A stretch of 64,000 nucleotides of DNA from positions 25,462 to 89,461 of the forward strand of contig QFQD01000008.1 of the NCBI GenBank assembly GCA_003241485.1. The letters run 5' to 3'. The number at the start of each line of letters is the position of its first letter. The stretch's first letter is position 1. A program made the translations under genes and the position numbers. Positions 44,012 to 53,492 of this stretch are shown here, piece by piece. Below the pieces are notes generated by a model. That model had not been told where the DNA came from, searched no databases, and saw nothing but the letters and a program-made list of their open reading frames with translations. Source of the DNA: Ancylobacter novellus (lineage in GTDB: Bacteria > Pseudomonadota > Alphaproteobacteria > Rhizobiales > Xanthobacteraceae).

Positions 44012-44269
44012 ATGGCGCGCGATCCCCGCTTGCTCGATCAGAATCCGGTCGTCATCGACCCCGCCAATGTGGACGCGGTGCTGGAGGATCGCCCCACCGC
44101 CGTCTCCGATCCGGCCAAGCCGCCGCTTGAAGAGGTGCACAACGACAATCACCCCACCGATGGCACGTCCCCGAAGCGCTCCGGCGGTCGGTTCGACAGC
44201 GATGCGGTGCAGACGGTCGACGGCTCGCGCGATGGCACCCCGCAAGCCTCCGACGATCCGCGCCGCTGA
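44012..44269 (+). CDS. Small acidic, probably disordered hypothetical protein
   Basis: An 85-residue protein rich in Asp, Pro, Ser and Thr with no hydrophobic core. It opens 'MARDPRLLDQNPVVIDPANV' and ends in 'GTPQASDDPRR'. The ribosome site AAGGAGGA fits the ATG at 44012; an in-frame ATG at 44006 lies too close to it. No family is recognised. It converges on mnhG with a 6-bp gap. Confidence 0.7.
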   Translation: MARDPRLLDQNPVVIDPANVDAVLEDRPTAVSDPAKPPLEEVHNDNHPTDGTSPKRSGGRFDSDAVQTVDGSRDGTPQASDDPRR

Positions 44270-44275
44270 GGCGGA

Positions 44276-44638
44276 TCAGAGCTCGGTCGGCTCCGGGTCG
44301 CGCTCCGGCGCGACCGGGTTGCCCTCCACCCTGTCACGGTACAGGGAGGCATGAGCCAGCAGCATCATCGTCACCGGCGTGGTGACGGTGATGAACAGCG
44401 CGATCAGCACTTCATGCACCATGAAGCGTGTTTGCAGCACGCTGAAGCAGACGATGGAGCCGAGCAGCATGCTGCCGGTCCCCAGCGTGGCGCCGAGCGA
44501 GGGCGCGTGGAGACGCGAATAGAAGTCCGGCAGGCGGTGCAGGCCGATCGAGCCGATGAGGGCGATCAGCGCACCGGCGATCACCAGGAACGAGACGATA
44601 AGGGCCGCCCAGAGCGGCAGGTCCGGCGCGGTGTTCAT
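44276..44638 (-). CDS. mnhG: Mrp-type Na+/H+ antiporter subunit G
   Basis: A 120-residue membrane subunit with three helices. The family block 'GSIGLHRLPDFYSRLHAPSLGATLGTGSMLLGS' is clear. The charged C-terminal tail is unremarkable. The start at 44638 overlaps the end of mnhF by 4 bp, so translation is coupled. It is the last gene of the antiporter operon. Confidence 0.95.
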   Translation of the reverse strand: MNTAPDLPLWAALIVSFLVIAGALIALIGSIGLHRLPDFYSRLHAPSLGATLGTGSMLLGSIVCFSVLQTRFMVHEVLIALFITVTTPVTMMLLAHASLYRDRVEGNPVAPERDPEPTEL

Positions 44639-44916
44639 TCGATCACCTCGCCGCGCATGAGGAACTTGGCCATGGCGACCGTGCCGACGAAGCCGAGCAG
44701 CGCAATGATGAGCGCCGCCTCGAAATAGAGCGTCGCGCCGCTGCGGATGCCGACCGTGAGCAGCATCAGCATCGCATTCACATAAAAGGTGTCGAGGCCG
44801 ATGATGCGGTCCTGCGCGCGCGGGCCGCGCATGAAGCGCAGCGCAGCCAGGCCCATGGCGATGGCGAGGATGACCTGTGCCGCCGTTAGCGACCAGCCGA
44901 GGATCAGCGCGCTCAT
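44635..44916 (-). CDS. mnhF: Mrp-type Na+/H+ antiporter subunit F
   Basis: A 93-residue three-helix subunit with the signature 'RGPRAQDRIIGLDTFYVNAMLML', carrying the conserved Asp in the membrane region. It overlaps mnhE and mnhG by 4 bp each. Confidence 0.95.
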   Translation of the reverse strand: MSALILGWSLTAAQVILAIAMGLAALRFMRGPRAQDRIIGLDTFYVNAMLMLLTVGIRSGATLYFEAALIIALLGFVGTVAMAKFLMRGEVIE

Positions 44917-45404
44917 TCAAAGATCTCCCTCAGCAGGGTCTCGTAGCGCCGTTTGATGAGCTCCGCCCACTCGCTCTCGTCGACAAGGTCCAGCACATGC
45001 AGAAGCAGAATGCCGCGCGCGGCGTCGTAATGCACCCATTGGGTGCCGGGCGTGCAGGTCATGATGACGGCCAGCACCGCGAGGCCGTACCGGTCCTTCA
45101 GGTCGAGTTTCAGCGTCATGAAGCCGGCATGGGTGCGCCGCTCGGCGCCGCCGAGGATGATGCGCCCGACCGCCAGATTGGAGCGGAACACGTCGAGGAA
45201 GACGCGCCCGGCCAGCCGCGCCACCGCCCCGAGATTGTGGATGCGCACCGGCGGCGGCGCGAGCGCCACCATGGCCCAGGAGGCGCCGAAGGCGACCAGC
45301 ACGCCGAAGGCGATCGTTCCCGGCTCAAGGCTCTGCTTCAGCAGCAACCACATCCCGATGAGCGCGAGAAACAGATAGGGGTGGGGCAGGATACGCCGGA
45401 TCAT
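44913..45404 (-). CDS. mnhE: Mrp-type Na+/H+ antiporter subunit E
   Basis: A 163-residue membrane protein with N-terminal helices and a soluble C-terminal part. The family pattern 'VFRSNLAVGRIILGG' and 'LAVIMTCTPGTQWVHYDAARGILLLHVLD' is clear. It overlaps mnhD and mnhF by 4 bp. Confidence 0.95.
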   Translation of the reverse strand: MIRRILPHPYLFLALIGMWLLLKQSLEPGTIAFGVLVAFGASWAMVALAPPPVRIHNLGAVARLAGRVFLDVFRSNLAVGRIILGGAERRTHAGFMTLKLDLKDRYGLAVLAVIMTCTPGTQWVHYDAARGILLLHVLDLVDESEWAELIKRRYETLLREIFE

Positions 45405-47014
45405 CGCGGACCTCCCGTCGCCGGGCCGAGCACGTCATTGGCGTAGACGGACGGCCAGTAGAGCACCTGCGCCGTCGCTTCCATGTAGCGCATCGCCGGG
45501 CCGCCAAGCACGGTCATCGCCACGCAGAGCAGCAGCAGCCCCGCGACCGGCAGCGCCTCGATGGCGCGCACGCGCGGGATCGCGCTTTCCGCCGGCACCC
45601 ACAGCGTGCGGATGCCCGTGCGGGTCATGGCGATCAGCGTCGAAAAGCCGGAGATGACGAGCAGGGCGACGAGCGCCCAGTGTTCCGCCGGAATGCGCCC
45701 GCCCTCGTTGATTAACGCGGAGAGCATGGCGAACTTGCCGATGAAGCCGGAAAGCGGCGGCATGCCGGCCAGCAGGGCCGTGCAGGCGAGGAAGGCGCCG
45801 CCCAGCACGGCGATGGTTGCGGGAATGGCGACGCCGACCTCGTCGTCCTCTTCCTCCAGATCCTCCTCTGGGTCGCCGAACACTTCGAGCGTCACGGCCA
45901 GCACGTCGGCGCCGGCCTCCTGCCCGCGTTCGATCAGCTCGACGAGAAGGAAATAGGCCGACAGCGCCAGGGTGGACACGACGAGATAATACAGCGCGCC
46001 GGAGATCACCGCGCTGTTGCCGGTGCCGATGGCTGCCAGCAGCGTGCCCGAGGAGACCAGCACGGCATAGCCGCCCAGGCGCTGCATGGACTGGGCCGCC
46101 AGCACGCCGACGGCGCCGAAGGCGATCGTCGCCATGCCGCCATAATACAGCCAGAGCGCGCCAAAATCTTCCGACGCGCCGGCCTCGTCGCCAAAGGACA
46201 GCAGGAATAGCCGCAGGATCACATAGACGCCGACCTTGGTCATGATGGCGAACATGGCGGCAACCGGCGCGCAGGCGGCGGCATAGGTCGTCGGCAGCCA
46301 GAAGCTCAACGGCCACATGCCCGCCTTCACCAGGAAGGCGATGCCGAGAATCGCCGCGCCCGCCTCGTACAGCACGCGCAGATCGCTCGGCAGCGTCGGC
46401 GCGATGCGCCCGAGGTCCGCCATGTTGAGCGTGCCGGTGACGCCGTAGATCAGGCTCACGCCGACCAAGAAGAGCGAGGAGGCGACGAGGTTGATCGGGA
46501 TGTAGTGCAGGCCCGCTTTCACACGCGCCGTGCCGGAGCCGTGCAGCACCAGCCCGTAGGAGGCGGCGAGCAGGATCTCGAAGAAGACGAACAGGTTGAA
46601 CAGGTCGCCGGTGAGAAAGGCGCCGTTCAGGCCCGCGAGCAGGAACAGGAACAGCGTGTAGAAGCGCGGCCCCGCCTTGTGCCAGCGCGCCATGGCATAG
46701 ACCAGCGTGGCGCAGCCGAGCAGCGCCGTCAGCAGCAGCATCAGCGCGGAGAGCCGGTCTGCCACCAGCACGATGCCGAAGGGCGGGGGCCAGTTGCCGA
46801 GCGGGTAGACGATCATCGACGACCAGCGGTCGTCATGCGGCGTGCCGGCGAAGAGCACCAGCACGACCGCAACCGCCAGCAGCGCGAAGACCGTGGCGAG
46901 ACTGAGCGTCATCTTCAGCGCGCGCCGCCGTTCGCTCAACAGCAGCATGAAGGCGCCCACCGCCAGCGGCAGCAGGATCGGGAGGATGACGAGATGGTGG
47001 ATGTGGCTGCCCAT
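45401..47014 (-). CDS. mnhD: Mrp-type Na+/H+ antiporter subunit D
   Basis: A 537-residue subunit homologous to the NuoM/N proton-pumping subunits, with about 14 helices. It contains 'GDLFNLFVFFEILLAASYGLVLHG' and the key lysine helix 'AILGIAFLVKAGMWPLSFWLPTTYAAA'. An unusual acidic loop 'DPEEDLEEEDDEVG' interrupts the membrane region near residue 380. The start at 47014 overlaps the mnhC stop. Confidence 0.94.
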   Translation of the reverse strand: MGSHIHHLVILPILLPLAVGAFMLLLSERRRALKMTLSLATVFALLAVAVVLVLFAGTPHDDRWSSMIVYPLGNWPPPFGIVLVADRLSALMLLLTALLGCATLVYAMARWHKAGPRFYTLFLFLLAGLNGAFLTGDLFNLFVFFEILLAASYGLVLHGSGTARVKAGLHYIPINLVASSLFLVGVSLIYGVTGTLNMADLGRIAPTLPSDLRVLYEAGAAILGIAFLVKAGMWPLSFWLPTTYAAACAPVAAMFAIMTKVGVYVILRLFLLSFGDEAGASEDFGALWLYYGGMATIAFGAVGVLAAQSMQRLGGYAVLVSSGTLLAAIGTGNSAVISGALYYLVVSTLALSAYFLLVELIERGQEAGADVLAVTLEVFGDPEEDLEEEDDEVGVAIPATIAVLGGAFLACTALLAGMPPLSGFIGKFAMLSALINEGGRIPAEHWALVALLVISGFSTLIAMTRTGIRTLWVPAESAIPRVRAIEALPVAGLLLLCVAMTVLGGPAMRYMEATAQVLYWPSVYANDVLGPATGGPR

Positions 47015-47355
47015 CAGTCCTGCTCCCGCCCGTCGACATGGTCGGTGCCGGTGCGCCCGCGCGCGGCGAGGAGCAGGACGAGGAACAGCGCGGTCATGGC
47101 GAAGCCGATGACGATGGCGGTGAGCACCAGCGCCTGCGGCACGGGGTCGGCCAGCGTCGCCGGGTCGCCCGCCGTGCCGGGCTTCAGCACCGGCGGCACG
47201 TTGATGCGCACCCGCCCCATGCTGAAGATGAACAGGTTCACCGCATAGGAGATCAGCGAAAGGCCGATGATGACCTGATAGGTGCGCGGGCGCAGCAGCA
47301 GCCACACGCCCGAGGCGGCGAAAACGCCAATGCCGATGGCGAGGATCATCTCCAT
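47014..47355 (-). CDS. mnhC: Mrp-type Na+/H+ antiporter subunit C
   Basis: A 113-residue NuoK-like subunit with three helices. 'GLSLISYAVNLFIFSMG' and 'DPVPQALVLTAIVIGFAMTALFLVLLL' are diagnostic. The ATG at 47355 follows GGAGGTGACGGG. Confidence 0.95.
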   Translation of the reverse strand: MEMILAIGIGVFAASGVWLLLRPRTYQVIIGLSLISYAVNLFIFSMGRVRINVPPVLKPGTAGDPATLADPVPQALVLTAIVIGFAMTALFLVLLLAARGRTGTDHVDGREQD

Positions 47356-47359
47356 CCCG

Positions 47360-50278
47360 TCACCTCCATCCCTCGCCGCCATCGGCGGCCTGCGAGGCGC
47401 GGGAGGAGCGCAGCGACTGGTGGGCGAGGGCGATGAGGATCAGCACGGTGGCGCCGACCACAAGCGCGAATACGCCGAGATCGAACAGCAATGCGCTGGC
47501 GAGCGGGATCTTGCCGAAGACCGGCAGCTCGCCGTAGCGGAAATGCGAGGTGAGGAACGGATAGCCGAACACCCACGAACCCATGCCGGTAGAGATGGCG
47601 GTGAGCAGGCCGAGCCCCATCCAGCGCAGCGGCAGCACGCGCAGATGATCCTCCACCCAGCGCGCGCCGGAGGCGATGTACTGCACCACGAAAGCGATGG
47701 AGAGCGTGATGCCGGCCGCAAAGCCGCCGCCGGGAAGGTCGTGTCCGCGCATGAACAGATAGACCGCCAGCACCGCGATCACCGGGAACAGCCAGTTCAT
47801 GACCAGCCGCGGGATCAGCATGTAGTCGGCGAAGGTGTCGCCCGGGCTGCGGCTCGGCTCGGCGTCGTCATAAGCGTCCTGGATGCGCTGCTGCTCGGGC
47901 GAGCCGGCGCTTTCCGGCGCGGGCCGGAAGCGGCGCAGCAGCGCGAACACCGTGAGCGCGGCAAGGCACAGCACGACGATCTCGCCCATGGTGTCGAAGC
48001 CGCGGAAGTCGACCAGGATCACATTGACGATGTTGGTGCCGCCGCCTTCCGTATAGGCGCGCTCGACGAAGAAGCGCGAGACGCTGTCGGGCAGCGGCCG
48101 GGTCATCATGCTGTAGGACAGGAAGGCCAGCAGGGCGCCGAAGGTGCCGGCAATGGTGAGGTCGGCATAGCGGCGCAGCAGCGTCGAGGGCGGCGGCCGC
48201 GTGGGGTAGACGTCCTCGATCCGCTTCGGCAGCCAGCGCAGGCCGAGCAGCAGCAGCACGGTGGTGACGATCTCGACCAGCAGCTGGGTCACGGCGAGGT
48301 CTGGCGCGGAGAGCCACACGAAGGTGACGCAGGTCACCAGCCCCGCACCGCCCATCAGCACCAGGGCGGCGAAGCGGTGATATTTCGCCTGGTTGGCGGT
48401 GGCGAGTGCGCAGATGATGCCGACGGTCCAGAGCAGGAGGAAGCCCGGCTCCACCGGCGTTCCCGGCAGCGTTCCCGTGCCGGCGGCGCCGCGGATGAGG
48501 ATGGGCGTCAGCGCGGCGAGCACCGCCATCAGCATGACGATGCGCATCTGCGGCTGCAAATGGCGCGTGCCGAGCTTGGCTTCCGCCTGCCGCGCCCATT
48601 GCAGCGACAGGGTGGTGAGGATCTTCTCGAAAATGCGCTGGCCCTTCAGTTCGCGCATCAGAGGCGGCCCCTCTATGCCGCTCGTGAGATAGCCGCGCAG
48701 CGCGTAATAGAGCGCGATGCCGCCGGCCAGAGCGATGAAGCTCATGAACAGCGGCAGGGTGAAGCCATGCCAGAGCGCGAGGTCGTAATGGGGCATGTCC
48801 GCGCCCAGCACCGAGCGCATGGCGGTGGCGAGCAGGGGGCCGACGGTGAAGCCCGGCACGATGCCGATCATCAGGCAGATCAGCACCAGCAGCTCGATGG
48901 GAAAGCGCATCCAGTGCGCCGGCTCGTGCGGCTTGCGCGGCAGGCCGATCGGCGGGGGACCGAAGAACACGCCGAGGATGAAGCGCAGCGAATAGGTGAC
49001 GCTGAAAACGCCCGCCAGCGTCGCCCAATAGGGCAGGCTGTCGTCGAGCAGTGAGCCGGTATGGTCGGCCACCGCCTCGGCGAAGAACATTTCCTTCGAG
49101 ATGAAGCCGTTGAGCAGCGGCACGCCGGCCATGGCGGCGGCGGCGACCATGGCCAGCGTCGCGGTGAACGGCATGTAGCGGTAGAGGCCGCTGAGCCTGC
49201 GGATGTCGCGCGTGCCGGTCTCGTGGTCGATGATGCCGGCGGCCATGAACAGCGAGGCCTTGAAGATGGCGTGGTTCACCGTGTGGAACACCGCCGCCAC
49301 CGCCGCCAGCGGGCTGCCGAGCCCGAGCAGCAGCGTAATCAGCCCGAGATGGCTGATGGTGGAATAGGCCAGCAGGCCCTTGAGATCCTGCTGGAAGATC
49401 GCGGCATAGGCGCCGATGAGCAAGGTGAGGAGGCCCGCCGGCACGACAAGGTAGAACCAGATGTCGGTGCCGGCGAAAGCCGGCCAGATGCGGATGAGCA
49501 GGAAGATGCCCAGCTTCACCATGGTGGCGGAGTGCAGATAGGCGGAGACCGGCGTCGGCGCCGCCATGGCGTGGGGCAGCCAGAAATGAAAGGGAAACTG
49601 CGCGCTCTTGGTGAAGGCGCCGAGCAGCAGCAGCACCAGCGCGACGGTGTAGAGACTGCTGCCGCGGATCAGCTGGGCCTCCGCCAGTATGTCGTCGATC
49701 TCGTAGCTGCCGACGATGCGCCCGATGACCAGCGCCCCGACGAACAGGCACAGCCCACCGCCGGCGGTCACGGTCAGCGCCATGCGGGCGCCGTCGCGCG
49801 CCTGGGCGGAGTGATGCCAGTAGCCGATCAGCAGGAAGGAGAAGAGGCTGGTCAGCTCCCAGAAGAACACGAGCTGGATCAGGTTGCCCGAGACGACCAC
49901 GCCGATCATCGAGCCCATGAAGGCCAGCAGGAAGGAGAAGAAACGCGGCACCGGGTCTTCGGCCGACATGTAGTAGCGCGCATAGAGCACGATCAGCGCG
50001 CCGATGCCGAAGATCAGCAGCGCGAACAGCCAGGACAGCCCGTCCATTCGCAGCGTGAAGTCGAGGCCCAGCATCGGCAGCCAGTCGATGCGCAGGCGCA
50101 CCGGCATGCCGGAGGCGATGCCGTGATAGAGCCAGACCGTGATGGCCACGCCCGCGACGGCGATGCTCCCCGCCAGCGCTGCCGCCGTGTTGCGCGCATG
50201 CGTCGGCAAGAACCCCGCCAGCAAGCTACCTGCGAAGGGCAGGGCGAGCGCGACGAGGAGGAGCAGGCCATTCGACAT
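47360..50278 (-). CDS. Mrp-type Na+/H+ antiporter fused subunits A and B (PhaAB-type)
   Basis: A 972-residue membrane protein. Residues 1-650 are NuoL-like MnhA ('GSMIGVVVSGNLIQLVFFWELTSLFSFLLIGYW', 'LLLLGAFTKSAQFPFHFWLPHAMAAPTPVSAYLHSATMVKLG'). The MnhA C-terminal domain follows ('GGTNIVNVILVDFRGFDTMGEIVVL'). The last 150 residues are an MnhB domain ('RGHDLPGGGFAAGITLSIAFVVQYIASG'). This gives the six-gene group-2 Mrp arrangement known in Sinorhizobium as pha. The complex exports Na+ or K+ for protons and supports pH homeostasis. The start at 50278 is chosen for the family-like 'MSNGLLLLVALALPF'. Confidence 0.94.
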   Translation of the reverse strand: MSNGLLLLVALALPFAGSLLAGFLPTHARNTAAALAGSIAVAGVAITVWLYHGIASGMPVRLRIDWLPMLGLDFTLRMDGLSWLFALLIFGIGALIVLYARYYMSAEDPVPRFFSFLLAFMGSMIGVVVSGNLIQLVFFWELTSLFSFLLIGYWHHSAQARDGARMALTVTAGGGLCLFVGALVIGRIVGSYEIDDILAEAQLIRGSSLYTVALVLLLLGAFTKSAQFPFHFWLPHAMAAPTPVSAYLHSATMVKLGIFLLIRIWPAFAGTDIWFYLVVPAGLLTLLIGAYAAIFQQDLKGLLAYSTISHLGLITLLLGLGSPLAAVAAVFHTVNHAIFKASLFMAAGIIDHETGTRDIRRLSGLYRYMPFTATLAMVAAAAMAGVPLLNGFISKEMFFAEAVADHTGSLLDDSLPYWATLAGVFSVTYSLRFILGVFFGPPPIGLPRKPHEPAHWMRFPIELLVLICLMIGIVPGFTVGPLLATAMRSVLGADMPHYDLALWHGFTLPLFMSFIALAGGIALYYALRGYLTSGIEGPPLMRELKGQRIFEKILTTLSLQWARQAEAKLGTRHLQPQMRIVMLMAVLAALTPILIRGAAGTGTLPGTPVEPGFLLLWTVGIICALATANQAKYHRFAALVLMGGAGLVTCVTFVWLSAPDLAVTQLLVEIVTTVLLLLGLRWLPKRIEDVYPTRPPPSTLLRRYADLTIAGTFGALLAFLSYSMMTRPLPDSVSRFFVERAYTEGGGTNIVNVILVDFRGFDTMGEIVVLCLAALTVFALLRRFRPAPESAGSPEQQRIQDAYDDAEPSRSPGDTFADYMLIPRLVMNWLFPVIAVLAVYLFMRGHDLPGGGFAAGITLSIAFVVQYIASGARWVEDHLRVLPLRWMGLGLLTAISTGMGSWVFGYPFLTSHFRYGELPVFGKIPLASALLFDLGVFALVVGATVLILIALAHQSLRSSRASQAADGGEGWR

Positions 50279-50373
50279 AGGTAACGGGTTCCTCCCGGGC
50301 GGGGTTTGGGACCGGTCTTGCAGGATTTCGCCCATTATGGTTGATTTGGGCGTCTCAAGGCAAGGCTGAAGCC

Positions 50374-50601
50374 ATGGAATTGGCTCCCGAACAATGCCGC
50401 GCCGCACGCGGCCTGCTGAATTGGACGCAAGAATGTCTCGCCGCGCGCGCCGGTGTTTCGCGCAGCACCGTTCGCGATTTCGAGCGCCACCGGCATGTGC
50501 TGCATCGCGGCACTGAATCGCAGCTGGTGCGCACCTTCGAGGAAGCCGGAATCATGCTGCTGCCGCCCGGCGAATACGGGCCGGGCGTGCGCATCCGCTG
50601 A
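50374..50601 (+). CDS. Small XRE-type helix-turn-helix protein
   Basis: A 75-residue protein made almost entirely of a Cro/C1-type DNA-binding domain ('ARGLLNWTQECLAARAGVSRSTVRDFER'). A short 'FEEAGIMLLPPGEYGPGVRIR' ending follows, as seen in many single-domain alphaproteobacterial XRE proteins. The target is unknown. It diverges from the antiporter operon and could regulate it; that is inference. Confidence 0.88.
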   Translation: MELAPEQCRAARGLLNWTQECLAARAGVSRSTVRDFERHRHVLHRGTESQLVRTFEEAGIMLLPPGEYGPGVRIR

Positions 50602-50617
50602 AGCCGGCTCGGTTTCG

Positions 50618-52690
50618 TTACCGCCACATGGCGCGCATACGGGCGCCGATGTCGATGCGCGCGGCCTCCGCCGGGCGGGCGGCGGGCTCCGTCGCGGCCG
50701 CGGGCGGCCATGCGGTTGCGCTGAAATGACCCAATATGCGCGGCGGGATGAACCGCGTGCGGGCGGCATAGACATGCCGGTCGCCGCGGGCCGACTGGCC
50801 ATGGGTGAAGAAGCGCTGCGGCAGCATCAGGTGCAGGCTGTCCTTTGCCCGCGTCATCGCGACATAGAGCAGGCGCCGCTCCTCCTCGATCTCGTCCTTG
50901 GTGCCGACGCCGAGATCGATGGGAATGCAGCCATCGACCGCGTTGAGCACGAAGACCGACTTCCATTCCTGCCCCTTGGCGGAATGGATGGTGGAGAGGA
51001 TGAGATAGTCCTCGTCGAGATGGGGCGGGCCGGCATGGTCGCTGGTGGCGTCCGGCGGGTCGAGCGTCAGCTCGGTCAGGAAGCGCTCGCGGGAAGGGTA
51101 GGTCGCTGCGATCTGCGCCAGCTGCACGAGGTCCGACTGCCGGCTCTGCGCATCCTCATGGACGCGCTCCAGCACCGGCTCGTACCATTGGCGCACGCGG
51201 TCGAGTTCGCCCGGCCAGCCGGCGGATTTCGCCTTCAGCTCGCGTGCCATGGCGAGAAAGCCGGGCCATTCCTCGGCCGCGCGGGGAGGGGGCGTGACCG
51301 CCTCCAGCACGGGCAGCAGCCCGTCCGGCCCGGCGAGCGCGTCGAGAATACGCCCCGCGGTGGCGGGGCCGAGGCCGTTTAGCAGCTTCAGCACGCGGAA
51401 GCCGGCGACGCGGTCGCGCGGATTCTCCACGAAGCGCAGCACCGCAAGCACATCCTTCACATGCGCTGAATCAAGGAATTTGAGCCCGCCGAACTTGACG
51501 AAGGGGATGTTGCGGCGGGTGAGTTCCACCTCCAGCGGCCCCGAGTGATGGGCGGCACGGAACAGCACGGCCTGCTGCTTCAGGGCGACGCCGTCCTCGC
51601 GGTTCTCCAGCACGCGCGTGGCGACATAGTTCGCCTGCTCGATCTCGTCCCGCACGCTCACCAGCAGCGGCCGCTCGGAGGAGGTGCGCTCCGACCACAG
51701 GTTCTTGGCATAGCGCTCGCTGGCGAAATCGATCACCGCATTGGCCGCGCGGAGGATGGGCTGCGTGGAGCGGTAGTTCTGCTCCAACATGATGGTGTCC
51801 GCGCGGGGCGAAAAATGCCCCGGAAAATCCAGGATGTTGCGCACCGTCGCGGCGCGGAAGGAATAGATCGACTGTGCGTCGTCGCCGACGACGGTAAGCC
51901 CGCGCCCGTCCGGCTTCAGCCCGAGCAGGATGGACGCCTGCAGCCGGTTGGTGTCCTGATATTCGTCGATCATCACATGGTCGAAGCGCCCGGCAATGTC
52001 GGCGGCGATGGCGGGTTCCGTCACCATCTGCGCCCAGTACAGCAGCAGGTCGTCGTAATCGAGCACGCCCTGCGCCTGCTTGGCCTCGACATAGGCCGCG
52101 AACAGCGCTTTCAGTTCGCTACTCCAGCCCGCCACCCACGGGAAGGCGCGGCCGATCACCTCTTCCAGCGGTTGCTGCGCGTTGACCGCGCGCGAATAGA
52201 TGGCGATCAGCGTGCCCTTGGTCGGGAAGCGCTTCTCCGTCTTGGAGAAGCCCAGCTCGTGGCGGACCAGATTCATCAGGTCGGCGCTGTCTTCCCGGTC
52301 ATGGATGGTGAAGCTCGGGTCGAGCCCGATCTGTGGCGCGTAGTCCCGCAGCAGCCGCGCGCCGACGCCGTGAAAGGTGCCGGCCCAGCTCAGCCCTTCG
52401 GTCAGGATGGCGGCATTGCCGCCGAGCACATGGGCGGCGATGCGCGCCACGCGCCGCGTCATCTCCGCCGCCGCGCGGCGGGAGAAGGTGAGCAGCAATA
52501 TGCGGCGCGGGTCGGCGCCGTTGACGATGAGATGGGCGACGCGGTGGGCCAGCGTGTTGGTCTTGCCCGAGCCCGCGCCGGCGATGACCAGAAGCGGACC
52601 GGCATCGATGGCGCCGGGCCCCTTCACGCCATGCTCGACCGCCTGCCGCTGCTGCGGGTTGAGCTTGTCGAGATAGGCGGCGGGCTGCAT
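50618..52690 (-). CDS. UvrD/Rep-type superfamily 1 DNA helicase
   Basis: A 690-residue 3'-5' helicase. Motifs in order are Q-motif 'LNPQQRQAVEHG', Walker A 'VIAGAGSGKTNTL', Ia 'LLTFSRRAAAEMTRR', II 'MIDEYQDTNRLQ', III 'VVGDDAQSIYSFR', IV 'LEQNYRSTQPIL', V 'STIHSAKGQEWKSVFVLN' and VI 'LLYVAMTRAKDSLHL'. It is shorter than UvrD itself (720-780) and lacks a long C-terminal tail, so it is a paralogue rather than certain UvrD. It may support repair together with the uvrB and uvrC products. Confidence 0.93.
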   Translation of the reverse strand: MQPAAYLDKLNPQQRQAVEHGVKGPGAIDAGPLLVIAGAGSGKTNTLAHRVAHLIVNGADPRRILLLTFSRRAAAEMTRRVARIAAHVLGGNAAILTEGLSWAGTFHGVGARLLRDYAPQIGLDPSFTIHDREDSADLMNLVRHELGFSKTEKRFPTKGTLIAIYSRAVNAQQPLEEVIGRAFPWVAGWSSELKALFAAYVEAKQAQGVLDYDDLLLYWAQMVTEPAIAADIAGRFDHVMIDEYQDTNRLQASILLGLKPDGRGLTVVGDDAQSIYSFRAATVRNILDFPGHFSPRADTIMLEQNYRSTQPILRAANAVIDFASERYAKNLWSERTSSERPLLVSVRDEIEQANYVATRVLENREDGVALKQQAVLFRAAHHSGPLEVELTRRNIPFVKFGGLKFLDSAHVKDVLAVLRFVENPRDRVAGFRVLKLLNGLGPATAGRILDALAGPDGLLPVLEAVTPPPRAAEEWPGFLAMARELKAKSAGWPGELDRVRQWYEPVLERVHEDAQSRQSDLVQLAQIAATYPSRERFLTELTLDPPDATSDHAGPPHLDEDYLILSTIHSAKGQEWKSVFVLNAVDGCIPIDLGVGTKDEIEEERRLLYVAMTRAKDSLHLMLPQRFFTHGQSARGDRHVYAARTRFIPPRILGHFSATAWPPAAATEPAARPAEAARIDIGARMRAMWR

Positions 52691-52760
52691 TGCGAAACGA
52701 ATCTCTGGCGACCGGACGGGATGCCAGTGAGCACGTTTCGCGTTTTGTTCGCAATGCCGG

Positions 52761-53045
52761 CTAGTCGCCGAACAGTTCGTCCGTCGCGGTGATGAGGCCG
52801 ATGGATGGGTTGGCCGCGCAATAGGCGCCGAGCTTTTCGGCGTTGGAGACGAACTTCTCCGTGTCGATCACCGGCGGCGCATCGACATCCTTGTAATAGG
52901 CATCGAGCCAGGCGAGCGTCAGCATCATCTCGGTCTTGTCGCTGGCGAGAAACTGCCCGCAGGTGGTGGTCGAGAGATCGATCTTGTCGGCCATGGCCGC
53001 GAGCGGCACGAGGGCGAAGGCAGCGGCCAAAACGAGCTTGTTCAT
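52761..53045 (-). CDS. HdeA/HdeB-family acid-stress chaperone
   Basis: A 94-residue periplasmic protein. The signal peptide is 'MNKLVLAAAFALVPLAAMA' and the mature part is about 75 residues. The diagnostic cysteine pair is Cys29 ('TTTCGQFLA') and Cys76 ('GAYCAANP'), which forms the fold-stabilising disulfide in HdeA. HdeA unfolds at low pH to hold periplasmic proteins. Confidence 0.85.
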   Translation of the reverse strand: MNKLVLAAAFALVPLAAMADKIDLSTTTCGQFLASDKTEMMLTLAWLDAYYKDVDAPPVIDTEKFVSNAEKLGAYCAANPSIGLITATDELFGD

Positions 53046-53142
53046 CGCTCAGTCCCTGGAAAATGGTGCCGGCGCGGCACGTCATCTCGTTACCATGCGC
53101 CGGCGTCATCTTCCATGCGCTCGCGCGCCCTGCGCGCGGGTG

Positions 53143-53448
53143 CTAGCCGCGCTTGCGCACGAATTCGGTGCGCAGCACCAGGCCCTTGATGGCCTCGTGG
53201 CGGCAATCGATTTCTTCCGGGTTGTCGGTGAGGCGGATGGTCTTGATGACCGTGCCTTGCTTCAGGGTCTGGCCCGCGCCCTTGACCTTCAGGTCCTTGA
53301 TGAGGACGACCGAGTCGCCGTCCGCCAGCACATTGCCGGAGGCATCGCGCACTTCGGCCTTGGCGGCCTGCGCGGCAGCGAGCTCGGAGGCCGGGCGCCA
53401 CTCGCCGGTCGCTTCGTCATAGACATAGGCGTCGTCTTCGTCGGCCAT
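53143..53448 (-). CDS. PhnA-domain protein lacking the zinc ribbon
   Basis: A 101-residue protein. The C-terminal PhnA domain is intact ('VRDASGNVLADGDSVVLIKDLKVKGAGQTLKQGTVIKTIRL', 'LRTEFVRKRG'). The N-terminal Cys4 zinc ribbon of E. coli PhnA (YjdM) is absent, replaced by an acidic 'DEDDAYVYDEATGEWRPASE' segment. The name is historical; a role in phosphonate use is not supported. The ATG at 53448 follows ACGGAGGCGAGA. Confidence 0.88.
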   Translation of the reverse strand: MADEDDAYVYDEATGEWRPASELAAAQAAKAEVRDASGNVLADGDSVVLIKDLKVKGAGQTLKQGTVIKTIRLTDNPEEIDCRHEAIKGLVLRTEFVRKRG

Positions 53449-53492
53449 TCTCGCCTCCGTTGGTTTCAAGGCTTCTCAGCCGATTGATGAGC

